Assembly (NCBI GenBank): GCA_026873275.1
Contig: JANTUC010000019.1
Coordinates: 248,001-312,000 of the forward strand
From: Pseudopithomyces maydicus
Taxonomy: Eukaryota; Ascomycota; Dothideomycetes; Pleosporales; Didymosphaeriaceae
Length of the DNA stretch: 64,000 nucleotides
Reading direction: 5' to 3'
In this document: piece by piece, positions 11,721-23,919 of the stretch
Layout of the letters: each line of letters opens with the position of its first letter
How positions within the stretch are numbered: position 1 is the first letter of the stretch
The notes under the pieces: generated by a model
What the model saw: only the letters and a program-made list of their open reading frames with translations
Database searches by the model: none
What the model was told of the DNA's origin: nothing
Translations under genes and position numbers: made by a program

Positions 11721-14373
11721 GGTCCTTAGGACAATAATTGATTTGAACAAGTGATTCGCTTTGCTTATCTATCTATTCTATACGTAGGGTTCGTTGCGCT
11801 TTGCATGCTCTGAATGAGTGATACAATTTGGGGTAGTATATATGGAGGGGTGAGAAGGAGAGTAGAAGGATTATCTATGTATCTCATACTATGCCTATGC
11901 ACATATATAAATATTCGTGTATAATGGAATCTAGCGTGTAAATATTCCATTCAATTCCCCGTTTTTATCAGTCACTTTATTGCTCATTTTTCCATTTCCC
12001 ACACGGTCCAATGGAATACCTAGGTGGTTCATTATTGCAGCTCTACTAAACTACCTTACTACCTACCCACCTCTAAACTTCCCTTTTTTGCTTAGTCCAT
12101 ATTTCAAACCACCTTGCCCTTATTCTTACCTTTTCACATGAAATATCTCATGCGAACACACGAATCGAGTTGGAGAAATAATAGTCTTGCTGATCCTAAT
12201 TCAAATACTTTGTTTCGAACAACCTTATATACGCTCATTTCACGTAATCAAGAAGAGAAATACGATCTTTCTTCCAATTCTCACCTTTTATCAGTCACTT
12301 AAACCACCGTGCCAGCTGATTTGGTTTGTTTCGTCTCTATCAATGAAAATTCAGGTATACAGATATGTAGTATGGCTGTTATCGCCATGATCAAACCAAG
12401 TGAGACGAGAAAAGATTAACATGGCCAATTACCCAGCTCTCCTCACGGAAATCGCCGTGGCCCGTCCTCACTTCCTCCAGCGCCATCCATTTATGGGATA
12501 CTGCGTCTTTCTCGTGCGATGTACGGACTTGCCGAGGCGGGACGAGCCTCGCAATCTACGCAGTCCCGACGGAGGGAGCGAAGCCTGCACAGATAGGCAC
12601 CGTGTTGTAACACAGGTTGGCGAGGCGCGTGTGTACTATGGTGCGGCGAGCATGTACGACGGTGAGGCTGAATTTGTGTGCTGGACAATGTGTTAGGTGT
12701 GGGACGTAGGACATAGGACGTGGGACGTAGGATAGGGTATGGAGGAGATGGGTGGGGTGGGGTGTGTCGTCCTGAGTGCGCTGGTACTCATATAAATCAC
12801 AGGTGTACATGAAGATACTTGGTCATGAGGATGTGGAACGTGTGCTGTGGAAAAGGGGGCGGTGATGTGGCGAGGGGATGGTAAGCATGGTGAACTGGAC
12901 ATGAGAAATTGGGATGTGTGTTGTGGGGTTGGAGTGACATGAGATTTTTGCGATGAGTGGAGGTGGGGTGAGGGGTCAGGAACTATGGGGATATTGGAGA
13001 GTGTGATATGAGGATGTGATGTATGTCCCTGGAAATGCATCTTTTTCCAACAATCACGTTTTCAAGTCACGCTGCTGCAATTTTCACGCTCCACACGGAT
13101 ACAAGATGAAAGTAAGTAACGGAGAGGGTATACTGAGGTCGGGATAAGGAAGGAACAGAAAGGCATTATCTAGGTGAGGTGTAAAGTAATGGGATGTAGG
13201 TATTGTGAGACAATGCTACCATAGCGAGTTAATTCGTGCGTGGAGGTAAGGTAGCTATCTTGGTTACCGTGAAAACATATAGAACATATCCATACGCATT
13301 TGGCAAATGCAATGGCAATGGTACACTTCGTTGACGTGTTCTGCGTTCCACATCACGCTATCGAGTCTACCCTCAGCTTACCGAGATACACTGGATCGCA
13401 ATCATAACCTACACAACGGAACTGCCCATCATCGAACCAGGGCGTCTGCCGACTTGTCATCTCGTCACGTCTCTTTGTGACACCTTTAACCTGTCTCTCG
13501 TTACACGACTTCCGCAAAGCCGCTTTCCCGGGCCCCAAGCCTATCTACATGCAACATGGCGCGGGTATCTGTGTTAACTCGAGGAACGGTGTTCGATTGG
13601 TTCGTGACGGCAACGTGCCTTGGAGATTTAGCTTGTGCATTGTGAATGCAGAAAAAGGACTGGTGAGGTAGTGTCAATATTAGGAGGGGGTTGTGCCGGG
13701 TAAAATATTGAGCACCTTATGGAAACATGTTATACGGGACGTAAATGGCAACTTGGAAGGTCGTCGCAGTTTTTGAGGAGAAAATAGGATCGAGATCAGC
13801 AAATTTGATTCATTAGAAGAAGAGTGTCAGGTTTTCAACGAAATGGTGCAGAGGTAGGAATATGATACCGGTCATATTTTTCTTTGATGAAGATGATGAG
13901 CATTCAGGCGCATGGTGTCTACGCTTGTACGCTTGACGGGCTGCATGCAGGCTCCCGCCTGATAGCGCGCGGCCGGCTTTATGTCACATATGTATACAAA
14001 TACCAGCTACAGAGTCACCAAGCTAGCTAGTTCACGGAAATACTTTACTGCATTCGCATACGTACATACGCCAAAGCGAGAAGCACGAACCCTTTTAGGC
14101 AATTTAACGCTACACAACCTACCATATCCAGCTAAGAAAGACCTCTCCCGATCCGCTGTTCTTGTGTATACTATGGTAACCACCATGTTCCTGACAATGT
14201 CGATAGAAGATAACAGCGTGCTACGCGACCGCCCTCATATAAACGCTAGAACAGACATACAGACACAGAGCAAGCGCTTGCTAGCTATTTCAGCGCGTCT
14301 CGGCTGAGACATCCTCTCTTTATAACATCGCTCGTTTAGTGGCTTTGGAATCAAGCGTTATTGTGAAATCGTC

Positions 14374-17300
14374 ATGAAGTGGATTGGTGCTATCTTGGTC
14401 GCAGCAGTGGTGGGAGTTGCTGCTGCGGATCCGTTGCCGTGTAAGTTTACGACTCTTTCTCCTCGAAGTAACGAGTGATTATCGAGGGGAGTACTGTCAT
14501 GGGAAATGGTATATACATATGGCGTCGTTTGTAGAAGAAGGCTTTCACCGAATCCCCACATGCGTGATTTGCATGTGTAAATATACATCATTGCTTCTAA
14601 CTACACGCAATGTATGTGAAGACTGACACCGTCCATACGTAGATCATGTACCTGAATACTTCCGAAGGGACAAGCATGGGACAACTTTTTCCTCGCTCCC
14701 AACCTCTTCTTCCAGCAAAGATACTTGCAAAAGTTCGACTTCGTCAGCGGGCGTGTCAACCACTGGTCTCACTACCACATCAACTGGCTCGACCACGTCC
14801 AGCGTTCCACTTAGCACAGGTGTCACTTCTTCTACTTCTTCGCCCTCATCTTATTTGACCTCGTTCAGCAATTCATCCTCGACCATCTGTTCTTCCACTT
14901 CCATCACATCTGGTGGAAACATAACCAGCGGGACAACTACTACGGCCATACCTACCATCACTTGTTCCCTCGACTCCTCCAGTGAATTTAGGTGCTCACG
15001 CATTACAACCAGTGCAACGACTAGTGCCACCCTAAGCATTACGTCGTCCTTGTCTTCAAGCTTAACGTCCACTGCCTCTTCTTCCACCATCCCGCTGACG
15101 ACTGGTGTGTCTTCTTCATGGTCGGGAACCGCGCCATTAACATCAAACTCCTACTCCACATGGTCAGATCCTTTCACGAAGCCTTCATGGACCAATAGCA
15201 CGGCCACACCCAGCTCCACATCCTGCTCGGATGAGACGTCGAAGACATTGTCAACAGGTGTGAGTACAACTTCGAAATCAAAGACAAAAACAAAATCAAC
15301 CTCAAAATCAACCTCGAAATCGAAATCGAAATCAAAGTCTACGACTTCGTGGCGGATATCGACGACATCATGTTTGAATTCCACGACCTCCAGTATTGTT
15401 ACGTCTGCCACTGGGACTTCGGCGAATTCTTCAGTGCCATGTACCACGACAAAAAGCTTTACAAGCTGGAGTAATTCAAGTTCGGTGGTTTCGAAGACGA
15501 CGAGCAGTTCTACTAGCTGCAGTAATTCGAGTTCAGTGGCGCCAAGTACCACAGCAAGCAGCTTTACGAGCTGGAGCAATTCGTCTTCTGTGGTGCCAAG
15601 TACAACGGGCAGCCTTACGAGCTGGAGTAACTCATCTTCTATTGAGCCAAGTACAACATCAAGCAGCTTTTCGAGTTGGACTAATTCATCTTCTGTGGCG
15701 CCAAGCACAACAACGAACACCCTTTCAAGTTGGAGCAATTCATCTTCTGTGGCGCCAAGCACCAAATCCAGTACTATTTCAAGTTGGAGTAATTCGTCTT
15801 CTGTGGAACCAAGTACAACGTCAAACACCTCTACGAGTTGGAGTAATTCGTCTTCCGTGGAACCAAGCACAACGTCAAGTTCTTTTACCAGTTGGAGCAA
15901 TTCAAGTTCGACGATTCCAACATCAACTAGCGTATCTAGCTGCAAAAATTCGAGTTCTCTGGCGCCAAGTACAAGCTCCAGCAGTTTTACCAGTTGGAGT
16001 AACACCACTTCCGAAGTACCAAAGACAACATCAAGTAGCTTCACAAGCTGGAGCAACTCGTCTTCTATGGCACCAAAGACTACGACGAGCTGTCACACCA
16101 GCTGGAGTAATTCGAGCTCTTTGGTACCGAGTACCAAGCCCTGCAATTCTACGTTAACCCGAAAAACAACTACTACATCGAAATGCAGCAGTAAAACACT
16201 CACTTCAACGACAGTTTACTCAATATATACGTGCTATCCTGGGCCACGGGGTGGTGACTCATCGACGTGGCAATGTAAAACGACATTCTCCAGTAAGTTT
16301 ATTTCAGCTACCCATATATGATTACCGGCTTCAATCATTTTCATAGCCCATTCGAGGTGATCGTTAACATCTTGTGCTTAGCTTCTTATGCCACCAAAGT
16401 AGTGGAGGCCCCACTCACTTCACTCGGTATTGAAGGTACTCAAGGCACTACTTACTCAAGCGACCCTTCGTCAAATGATGAATATGGATATATTCCTGTG
16501 CCGTCAACTTCCAGCACAGAATCTACCACTACTAAGAGTAGTTCTTCGACCACAAAGTCGTCCTCTTCCTCCAGCAGCTCTTTGCCTGATACCACTTCAT
16601 CGCCTTCTACCTCTTCTTCGACCACACATACGTCAACCTCACTCACTTCCACATCATCAGAATCTAAATCTTATACACCAGACCCAGCAACGAGTACTGA
16701 AAGTTCATCGTCATCTTCCACCTCATCGTTTTCCTTGAGTACGTCAACGGCGACGTTATCTACAACAGAGACCACTTATATTACGCCTTCAACTGTATCG
16801 TCTTCTTCGTCTTCATTCTCATCATCTTCGAACGTGAGTTCAGCGACATCTTCTAGTTCTCACTCCGCAGATGATCCTGGCACAAGTTCTTCAACTGCGT
16901 CTCCAAGCTCCGGTACATCTGCCACAGGCACCACCTCTCCATCCTCATCATCCTCATCATCGCTGTCCTCTTCGACAACTAGTGGACCAACAAGTTCGTT
17001 CCCGTTGGTGACTAGCTCCACGAGCTCTAGTCTCAGTCCCAGCCTCAGTTCCAGCTCCAGCTCTAGCTCCAGCTCCAGCTTTATCTCCAGCTCCAGCTCC
17101 AACTCCGACCCCTCATCTACTTCAGTCACATCGTCAACAACAGCGGCCTCATCATCAAGCCAAACAAGAACCACAGACGTAACGATCTCCCTATCTTCGA
17201 CTTCAGTCTCTGTGACAACGAGTTCATTCTCTTTGATTTCGTCCTCAACCTCAGGCACTGGAACAGTCTTTTCCTCCGAATCTACGAAGACAACTTCGGC

Positions 17301-18098
17301 TTCTACCACAACAGTATCTTCGACCTCAACAAGTTCTAATTCTAGTTTTAGTTCCAGTTCGTATGAAGTTCCAACGAGCGCCCCTTCAACATCAACGGAT
17401 TCATCCTCATCATTGACTCTTAGCTCAAGCTCATCAATCACATTGTCAACATCAGTTACCTCGACCACAGAGTTCTCGACGTCTTCAAGCTTATCATTCC
17501 CTACAGGAACAAGTTCATTCAGCTCGACCTCCTCACTATCGTCTAATTCAAGCTCTTCGTTCTCTACAGGGACTAGCTCGACCAGCTCGACCTCTTCACT
17601 GTCGTCTAGTTCAAGTCTCTCATCTTCAACCGCGACACCTTCGACCAGTTCCTCCTCGAGCTTATCATCTTCGCCAATCCCAACATCGGAGCCAGTCTCT
17701 ACAGACACCACTTCGTCATCAAGCACATCGCTCACTGCTACCACGTCCTCCGCCAGTCTCTCTACTGTGAAAACTACTACATCTGATAGCTTGAATACAG
17801 ACGCCACATGGATATCTTCCGACTCTGATACAGCAACTAAAACAATCTCTACTACAGAGGGGGATCCGGGCTACATAACTACTCCTTCCGCAACAACCGG
17901 TGGAACTACATTCTCTTCCAAACCCACGACACTATCGACTAGCACGCGGGACGGGTATTACAGCCCGCCCAAATTAGTCCACGAGAGGTCAGAACCAGAG
18001 TCAGACGAAGCTAGGAGCGGCATGGTAAGTTGATATCTGAACGCTCTTAAGGATCGTTGGTCACTGACCTGTCTTAGTGGGGTATGCTATTCCGCTAG
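14374..18098 (+). CDS. Large secreted Ser/Thr-rich glycoprotein with 18-residue tandem repeats
   Basis: Proposed four-exon gene: 14374-14440, 14643-16292, 16382-18024 and 18078-18098 (introns 202, 89 and 53 nt, all GTAAGT..AG). It encodes 1126 aa. Residues 1-18 are a signal peptide (MKWIGAILVAAVVGVAA), followed by DPLPYHVPEYFRRDKHG with a possible Kex2 dibasic site. Thirteen repeats of about 18 aa follow (consensus SFTSWSNSSSVAPSTT), each with an N-glycosylation sequon, preceded by a Lys/Ser tract. A short Cys-containing module spans the second intron (CYPGPRGGDSSTWQCKT). The last 500 residues are almost pure Ser/Thr. There is no C-terminal hydrophobic tail, so no GPI anchor is evident. Likely a heavily O-mannosylated wall or surface mucin-like protein; no enzyme domain seen. 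The 202-nt intron and the tiny last exon (WGMLFR, stop) are the least certain parts. Confidence 0.8.
15448..16140 (+). repeat. Coding tandem repeat, 13 units of about 54 bp
   Basis: Encodes the SWSNSSSxxPSTT repeats of the secreted protein. Units are diverged at the DNA level but keep the Trp (replaced by Cys or Lys-containing variants in two units) and the NSS sequon. The antisense strand is also open over 15151-16056, which is a by-product of the codon pattern. Confidence 0.9.
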
Positions 18099-18377
18099 AG
18101 AAACATGCCGCATGAGTAGTACACTCGCATAAAAGCAAGGCTGTACAGGTAATAAGTGCACGGAAACAGTCTGGATACATAATGGCAGGCGTCTTATAAA
18201 ACGGGAAACTCACTATATATACTATCTTCGCTTCTCATCAGTCCTTATCCATAGGCGCCTTTTCCTTCCCAATCAATTCCATCTCTCCAATTTACACACC
18301 AGTGTCCTTCGAACTCCAACGCAACTAATATCCACATTAACCACCCACAAGTATGCACATAGTTCGCACGCATCACC

Positions 18378-20039
18378 TCACCTCTCCACGACTCCACTCC
18401 CCCCATACTTCCCCAACTCCCTCTCCACATTCACCCACGTCCCCCTCTCCAAATTCCCCCCAACCCAAACATTCCCCTCCCCATCCACCCCCGTCAAATT
18501 CCCACAATTCCTCAACGCCGCCCCCTTCACCGTCGCATCCCCTAGCACAACCACCGGCTTTCCCCTCGCCCCCTCTTTCCTCACACCGCCACCGCCTCCG
18601 CTCCCACTCCCACGCATCACCGCAGCGCCAAAATCCACATCAAACAAGCGTGCCTTCCCCCAGTTCGAAAACGGACTAATCTGCATATCCGCCTGCCCAT
18701 ACAGCGGGGGCGTTCCACGCCTCGCCTCGACCGCGCACTGCGCCCTGTACCGCGCGCTGATCTGCGCGCGCGTCGTCTGAGCGAGGAGATCGGCGCGCAA
18801 GCGTGCGGCGAGGTGGCCCAGGGGCGCGGTGAGGAGGTCGTGCAGGGGGATGAAGGATTGGATCATGGACCAGCAGTTTCCGATGTAGGCGGTGCGTGGG
18901 GGCAGGAGGGTGGAGAGGTGGAGGTGAGGAGGGGCGGAGGTTGAAGACGTTGATGATTTGGATGGAGCGGGTTGGGGAGGCGTGGGGCGTGGAGGGAGGC
19001 AAGAGGTGAGGAGGCGGATGTACCATGCGGTGAGGATGTCGCCGTCGGAGATGAATGGGGTGGTTGGGGAGGAGGTTGAGGGTGGGATGGTGGGGGGAGG
19101 GGGGCCGGTGGGGGGAGGAGTGGTTAGAGAGGAGGTGGCTTCTGAGCGGAGGGCGGAGAGGACGGATGGTGGGAGGATGATGTGGCGGAATTCTAGGTCG
19201 CGGGTGAAGAAGAGGTCCCAGAGGAAGTTGTAGACGAAGCGGAAATATTGCCAGCCTGTTACTTCTTTGCCATTTAAGATGAAATCCTCTTCTTCGACAG
19301 CGTCGTCGCAGTTCGGGTTGGGATTGGGCGCTTCCACGAGGGCAGCCAATAGGTCAGTGTCTTCTCCCACAATGTTGGGGACGTCATCTTCGCGGCCCTC
19401 CAAAATGTCAATCCAGGCATTGAATATGGCGTGGAGGCTCATCAAGTCCATGAGAGTGTGAGGCCAAGTAACCGTGAGGAGAGTTGTATCCGTAAACGAC
19501 ACAAAATGAAGTGTCAGCTGTGCGCGATCTGTGTACAGCCAGTCTTCGATCTTGGTAGGACTATTTTCCGAGACTAAAAGCGCACGATAATCCTTTGGTT
19601 CACCCGTGACCTGCACAGCACCGTTTGGACGTGGTAGCTTGGACGCAATGGGATGTTCACTGAAGCCTATGTCGTATTTCGTATGCGAGAACCCGAATGC
19701 AGGGCGTTCTTCGTTGAATTCTATGGGTACATGGTACTCATAACCTCCAGATGTCTGTTTGAGATTAAGCCCAATTGTAGTTATGTTGTATTGATAGCTA
19801 CATACAGTGCGCCGTAATCTAGCCCCTAATTTTCTCCACCCGGGCTTTTCCACTAGCCTCTTCAAGGCGTGCACGAGGCGGTCTACATCAAGAACACTGT
19901 CAAATTGCAGTGACACATCTGTCACAATAGTTGCCAACATTGCATTGCTATCCGCGTGATGAAGCGGAATCACCACATCTGACGGTATTCGCTTTGGTTG
20001 CGTAGGGCTGCCTCGGATCCAATTGAACAGGAAAGCCAT
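18378..20039 (-). CDS. BAHD-like acyltransferase (fungal transferase family)
   Basis: Single-exon gene of 553 aa from MAFLFNWIRG (ATG 20039); the frame is open a further 35 residues to 20144, but homologous proteins in my knowledge usually begin near this point. BAHD enzymes move an acyl group from acyl-CoA to a hydroxyl or amine of a small molecule. Seen: the catalytic HxxxD as HTLMD (about residues 194-198) within TVTWPHTLMDLMSL, and a DFG-type motif as DVDFG about 85 residues from the C-terminus. The middle (about 340-370) is a Pro/Thr/Ser linker, as is common between the two lobes. The substrate cannot be inferred: no biosynthetic cluster partners are visible. It lies convergent to the secreted repeat protein with 279 bases between them. 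Confidence 0.85.
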   Translation of the reverse strand: MAFLFNWIRGSPTQPKRIPSDVVIPLHHADSNAMLATIVTDVSLQFDSVLDVDRLVHALKRLVEKPGWRKLGARLRRTVCSYQYNITTIGLNLKQTSGGYEYHVPIEFNEERPAFGFSHTKYDIGFSEHPIASKLPRPNGAVQVTGEPKDYRALLVSENSPTKIEDWLYTDRAQLTLHFVSFTDTTLLTVTWPHTLMDLMSLHAIFNAWIDILEGREDDVPNIVGEDTDLLAALVEAPNPNPNCDDAVEEEDFILNGKEVTGWQYFRFVYNFLWDLFFTRDLEFRHIILPPSVLSALRSEATSSLTTPPPTGPPPPTIPPSTSSPTTPFISDGDILTAWYIRLLTSCLPPRPTPPQPAPSKSSTSSTSAPPHLHLSTLLPPRTAYIGNCWSMIQSFIPLHDLLTAPLGHLAARLRADLLAQTTRAQISARYRAQCAVEARRGTPPLYGQADMQISPFSNWGKARLFDVDFGAAVMRGSGSGGGGGVRKEGARGKPVVVLGDATVKGAALRNCGNLTGVDGEGNVWVGGNLERGTWVNVERELGKYGGSGVVER

Positions 20040-20563
20040 CGGGATTGTTAGCGGGGTGTATGAACAAAAAGATTGGAGGAGAATCAAGAGAAGACGAGGA
20101 GAAGAAGGAAGGCGGTCGAAGCGGACGATAGAGTATGTTCCCATCTGTCGCTTCTCGCTTCTCGTTCATCGCTTGCGGCGATGCCCACTAGCGCATGGGC
20201 ATGGGTTATTAACCCTTCAGCTTGGATCAACAACTATGTATTATACCAAGATAAGAAAATAGGCAGCCGTCCAGTTTTCGTTGTAACAATCTAACCACAA
20301 CATACCGACTGCAGCTACAGCCAACCTAGGCGCCACGGATCCAACCAGCATACAAACGAAACCCCCAAGAAACAGATATAAAATAACAGCAACAGATAAA
20401 GTGGAATGAATCCTGGATGATCGACGTCGTTATCACGTACGAGCTGTGTGAATTTTAGTCTGGTCGGACGTTATGTATTTATACAGAGGAGGTGGGCTGA
20501 AGTGACCTCGGTGAGATGTAGTGAGGCGTAGGGTCTCACATTCTTCCACTATGCATGGCGAGG

Positions 20564-20599
<36 letters not shown>

Positions 20600-20681
20600 G
20601 GAACAAGGGAATTCGTCATCTAACTCATATTCTCCCTCTCTCCCTCTCCACTCCCATTTTCATCCCCCCTACAACCCAAAC
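20040..20681. other. Intergenic spacer with TA microsatellite
   Basis: Promoter side of the acyltransferase gene and 3' side of SRO7. Contains a (TA)n run at about 20566-20597. No gene seen. Confidence 0.6.
20566..20597. repeat. (TA)n microsatellite
   Basis: About 16 uninterrupted TA dinucleotides in the spacer between the acyltransferase and SRO7 genes. Confidence 0.95.
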
Positions 20682-23600
20682 TCACAGCCCAAACTTACTC
20701 TTAATCGCCCCAGTAACCAACCCCCTCTTCTGCTTCGCCACAAACTTATTCACATCATCCGCCCACCCCTTACTATTATTACTCAAATTATCCATGCTAT
20801 CCCCCACCACATTCAGCCTCTCCGTCCGCTCATTCAACTGCCTCGACGCCCAGGCGCCCCACCCCTCGTTGCTCGCAGCACCAGCACCAGAACCACCATC
20901 TTGGCGTCCTGCCGCCCCTGCCGCCCCAGGCTGGTTAGACATGCGGGCTTCGCGGCGGCGCTGGTCTTCCTCCGCGCGCGCCTGCGCCATCATGTGTTTT
21001 GAGGGCGGGCGGTCGGGCCCGCCGATGAGGAGGTCCATGTCTTCGAGGGAGACGAATTGGGTTCCGGAGATCCATTGGAGGTTTGAGATTGTGGGGCGCG
21101 GGGGAGGGGGAGGGAGGGGTTGAAAAGGGTGGGGCGGGATTGGTCGCTGGGGGAGTTAGTATTCGTGGATGGAATTATGTAAAGGATGGATGGATGTATG
21201 GAAAGGGGGAAGAGATTAGGGGTTGATTGAGAAGGGAGGAGGGGAGAGGGAGAGGGAGAAAGAAGGAAAGGAGATTACTATCGACGTACAGTTTCAAATT
21301 CGTGCCAAACACATTGACGAGCGCCATCTCAGCGGGGCCCACCCACCCCAGCACATCCCCCGTACTCGTGACAACCGCCTCCGAGAAGCGGCGCGGATCC
21401 AGAACAGAAGCCACATTCACGGCGCCGATCTCCTTCAGAGCCGGAATCGAGTACCCCCTCGCGAAGCCATCCCCGTACAGACCCACGAGCGCATACCCCA
21501 TATCCTGATAGCGGCACACGGCAGCCGAGTCGCAGAGGAACTCGTTCCACGTCTTGTGCGCGCCCTTGTGCGTCGCCGGCTGGAAGATGCGGGCTCCGCT
21601 CGCAGTGACGGCGAGGAGGACGCCGTTGACCTTTGCGCCGTTGCGCAGGCCCGAGACGGCGGATTGGGAGGCGTACGCGGGGCGGCCGGACTCGGCGTGC
21701 ATGGGGCAGATGCTGATGACCTTGTCGTCTAGGGTGCAGACGCCGGCGAAGCTGACGGTGTACCTTCCGCTTGCTTCGGGGAGGAGCTTGAAGGTCGCGA
21801 GGTGGCCCAGGTTGGTTCCGACGTGGCACAAGATACTTGAGTAGTCGTCGTTTTCAAGCGTCATGACGCTGAATTCTATGGTCGTGGGCCACTCTGGTTT
21901 CGTGGTGGTATGCGACGAGCTCCTCCTGAAGCTACCACGCTTGTCAGCCTTGATGAAGTCAGACACACTCGCGTGGTAGATGATGGCTGGGCCCCGTAGG
22001 TCGATGATGGCTAGACTGCCGCCTTCGAACCCAGCAGCCACAAAGCCGACATCCGAGTGCTTGAGAGCCGTTACTGGCCCGTTGCCCTCGGCCAAAAGCG
22101 TAAGAGGCATCATGCCTTCTTTCAAGGATGCTTCTGCCCGATCCTGAATATTCGTGAGCGCGCCCGGGGTATTCTCGCCCGGTGGAGGTTCCTGGCCTGG
22201 ATTTTTGTTGATGCCCCACCGGAAGACTACGACTTCACCAGAGCGTAGCCCTGCCGATAGCTCGGAGGCTGCACCTGCATAAGAGATTTGAGTGACATCA
22301 ATGCCGTCGAGTCGTCCGACAGCGCGTGCGACATCGAGCTGTAGCAGGTCACTGTTCTCGATCTCATCTGCGTGACCAGCGTCCCACATACGAATGGTAC
22401 CATCTGCATGCGAGGTCTGGACAATGTTGCGATGTTCAAACCGTTTAAGGGGGTAAGTTGCCTCGTGGCCCCCTGTGAGAAAATTCGGCCCATGCTGCCG
22501 TTTCTCCGTCATTCCAAGCCATCGCGTGCGGTCAACAGGGGACAGGTTCATATGGTTCACGAAAGGATGGACAAGCGTGAGAGAGAGATGTAGCTGGTTT
22601 GTCGGCGTGATAGGCATGCCACTGGGGAAAGAGAGCGTGATCAGCTCTCCAGAGGCAAGTAATGCGATAGCAGCGATTGGGTCCTGGCATCCGGCGAAAT
22701 GGGGACTGGACCGAGGGATGAGACACAGATCGACTACCTCGCTGCCAGGCGGACAAGGCAGTATCCTCTGCCGCTTTGGATTCTCAAAGTGATCCGACAG
22801 CACCTGCCACGAGGCAGTGTTATATACGGGTGTGCGGCCCAGCTCGAAAAAGGTCAAGCTTTTGGCTTCGATGTTAGATGGTTGTCCTCCAGCTACAAGA
22901 ACACCCGTGTCATCCGGATCCTCGTTTGCGCACCAGGCGAGCTTGAATATGGGGCTCTTGAGCGCAAAGGTACCGGGACCAGCACCGGGACTGAACGTGC
23001 CTGGACCTGGCTTGTCGACGCTGGTGTCTGTCAAGGTTCTCGCCTGTATGACTCGACCGTCTTTTGGGTCCCATACTACAAGACTACTGTCTTCGTGTCC
23101 GGTGAGGATGAAGGTGCCCGTAGGATGCCATACCGCCTGCGTCAAGGGGGGACTCCTCTCCTTGAAGACAGAGCTGGGGTCTGAATCTCCTCCCGGTGCG
23201 CCTTTCGGCAGCACGTAGTGGAAGAACTTGACGGCCTTGTTCTGCTTGAACGAGTATATAGCGGCGCCGGCATTGTATCCGATCAACAGGGTGCCGATAT
23301 CGCGGGGGTGCAGCGCAAGGGTAACGACGGACGTGAGTCTCGACTGAGGAAACTGCGCCCTCCAGAGATTCGGAATCCTAAACTGGGTGAGATGTTCCCT
23401 GTCCAGGTCGTAGGCCAAGACGTCCCCGTTCTGTGTCCCCAGCAGGGCATAGTCGAGCCCCGGGTCGCTGTGCACGGTAGTAATCTTGGCAGGCGGGGAA
23501 TGCGCGTTCAGCAGCTTCTTGGTGTCGAGCGAGAACACGGACAGGTCATTTCGGGAGTCGACGCAGAGCAGCTTCTCAGCGCAAAACTGCAGGATTTTGA

Positions 23601-23919
23601 CGGAGCCCCGGTGCGGGAGGGGAAACACGACCTCGACCCGCTTCTGGCCAAAGACGTAGATCTGGCCGGGGCCGAACTTGCTCTCGTTGGTACCGACGGC
23701 GAGGAGCTTCTGCACGGGGTCGTAGGCCAGGTGGGAGATCTGGCTGTTGATGCCAAAGTTGTTGATCTACACGCGCCATGTATTAGCAACGGAACGGAAG
23801 GCTGCTTGCTCGGGAGGGCGGCAGGCACGTACGTGGTCGAGGTGGAAGAGGTCAGCGGCCAGGCCGGCGGAGAGGTCGCTGTGGACGCCTGCTTGCTTTC
23901 CACGCAAAAGATGCGACAT
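20682..23919 (-). CDS. SRO7: Lethal giant larvae/tomosyn-type WD40 protein (Sro7/Sro77 homologue)
   Basis: Regulates exocytosis at sites of polarised growth by binding t-SNAREs and the Rab Sec4 (family knowledge). Exon 1 (23919-23833) encodes MSHLLRGKQAGVHSDLSAGL. Introns are 23832-23767 and 21289-21147; exon 2 is 23766-21290, exon 3 21146-20682. The N-terminal half has WD40 propeller repeats (QISHLAYDP, AVWHPTGTFILTGHEDSSLV). The C-terminus holds the conserved DMDLLIGGPDRPPSK segment and a tail ending NNSKGWADDVNKFVAKQKRG, as in fungal members. In exon 3 the frame breaks at G21100-21104 (sense C5) or the neighbouring run; one extra C joins FNPSLPLP to PRPTISNLQWISGT, giving 1009 aa. Without it the tail would be lost. 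Confidence 0.92.

Larger units (their letters stand above)
10596..14373. other. AT-rich intergenic region with simple repeats, no gene seen
   Basis: 3.8 kb with no supportable gene. The first part is the 3' region of the preceding gene, with TGTCC repeats (10725-10745) and a GAGTT repeat (10862-10884). 10.9-11.6 kb is full of poly-T/poly-A and TA runs. A diverged copy of a repeat also present at 50.5 kb lies at 11656-11720. Small open frames such as 12400-12696 have no recognisable product. 13.9-14.37 kb is the promoter of the secreted repeat protein, with TATAAA-like sequence near 14320. Confidence 0.5.

Noticed and set aside
12400..12696. 98-codon open frame in the 10.6-14.4 kb gap
   Set aside because: No recognisable features and an opposite-strand frame of similar quality.
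15151..16056. 301-codon minus-strand open frame
   Set aside because: It is the antisense of the Ser/Thr repeat; its Leu/Val/Glu pattern mirrors the sense codons and shows no independent domain.
16860..17807. 315-codon minus-strand open frame
   Set aside because: Antisense by-product of the Ser-rich tail of the secreted protein.
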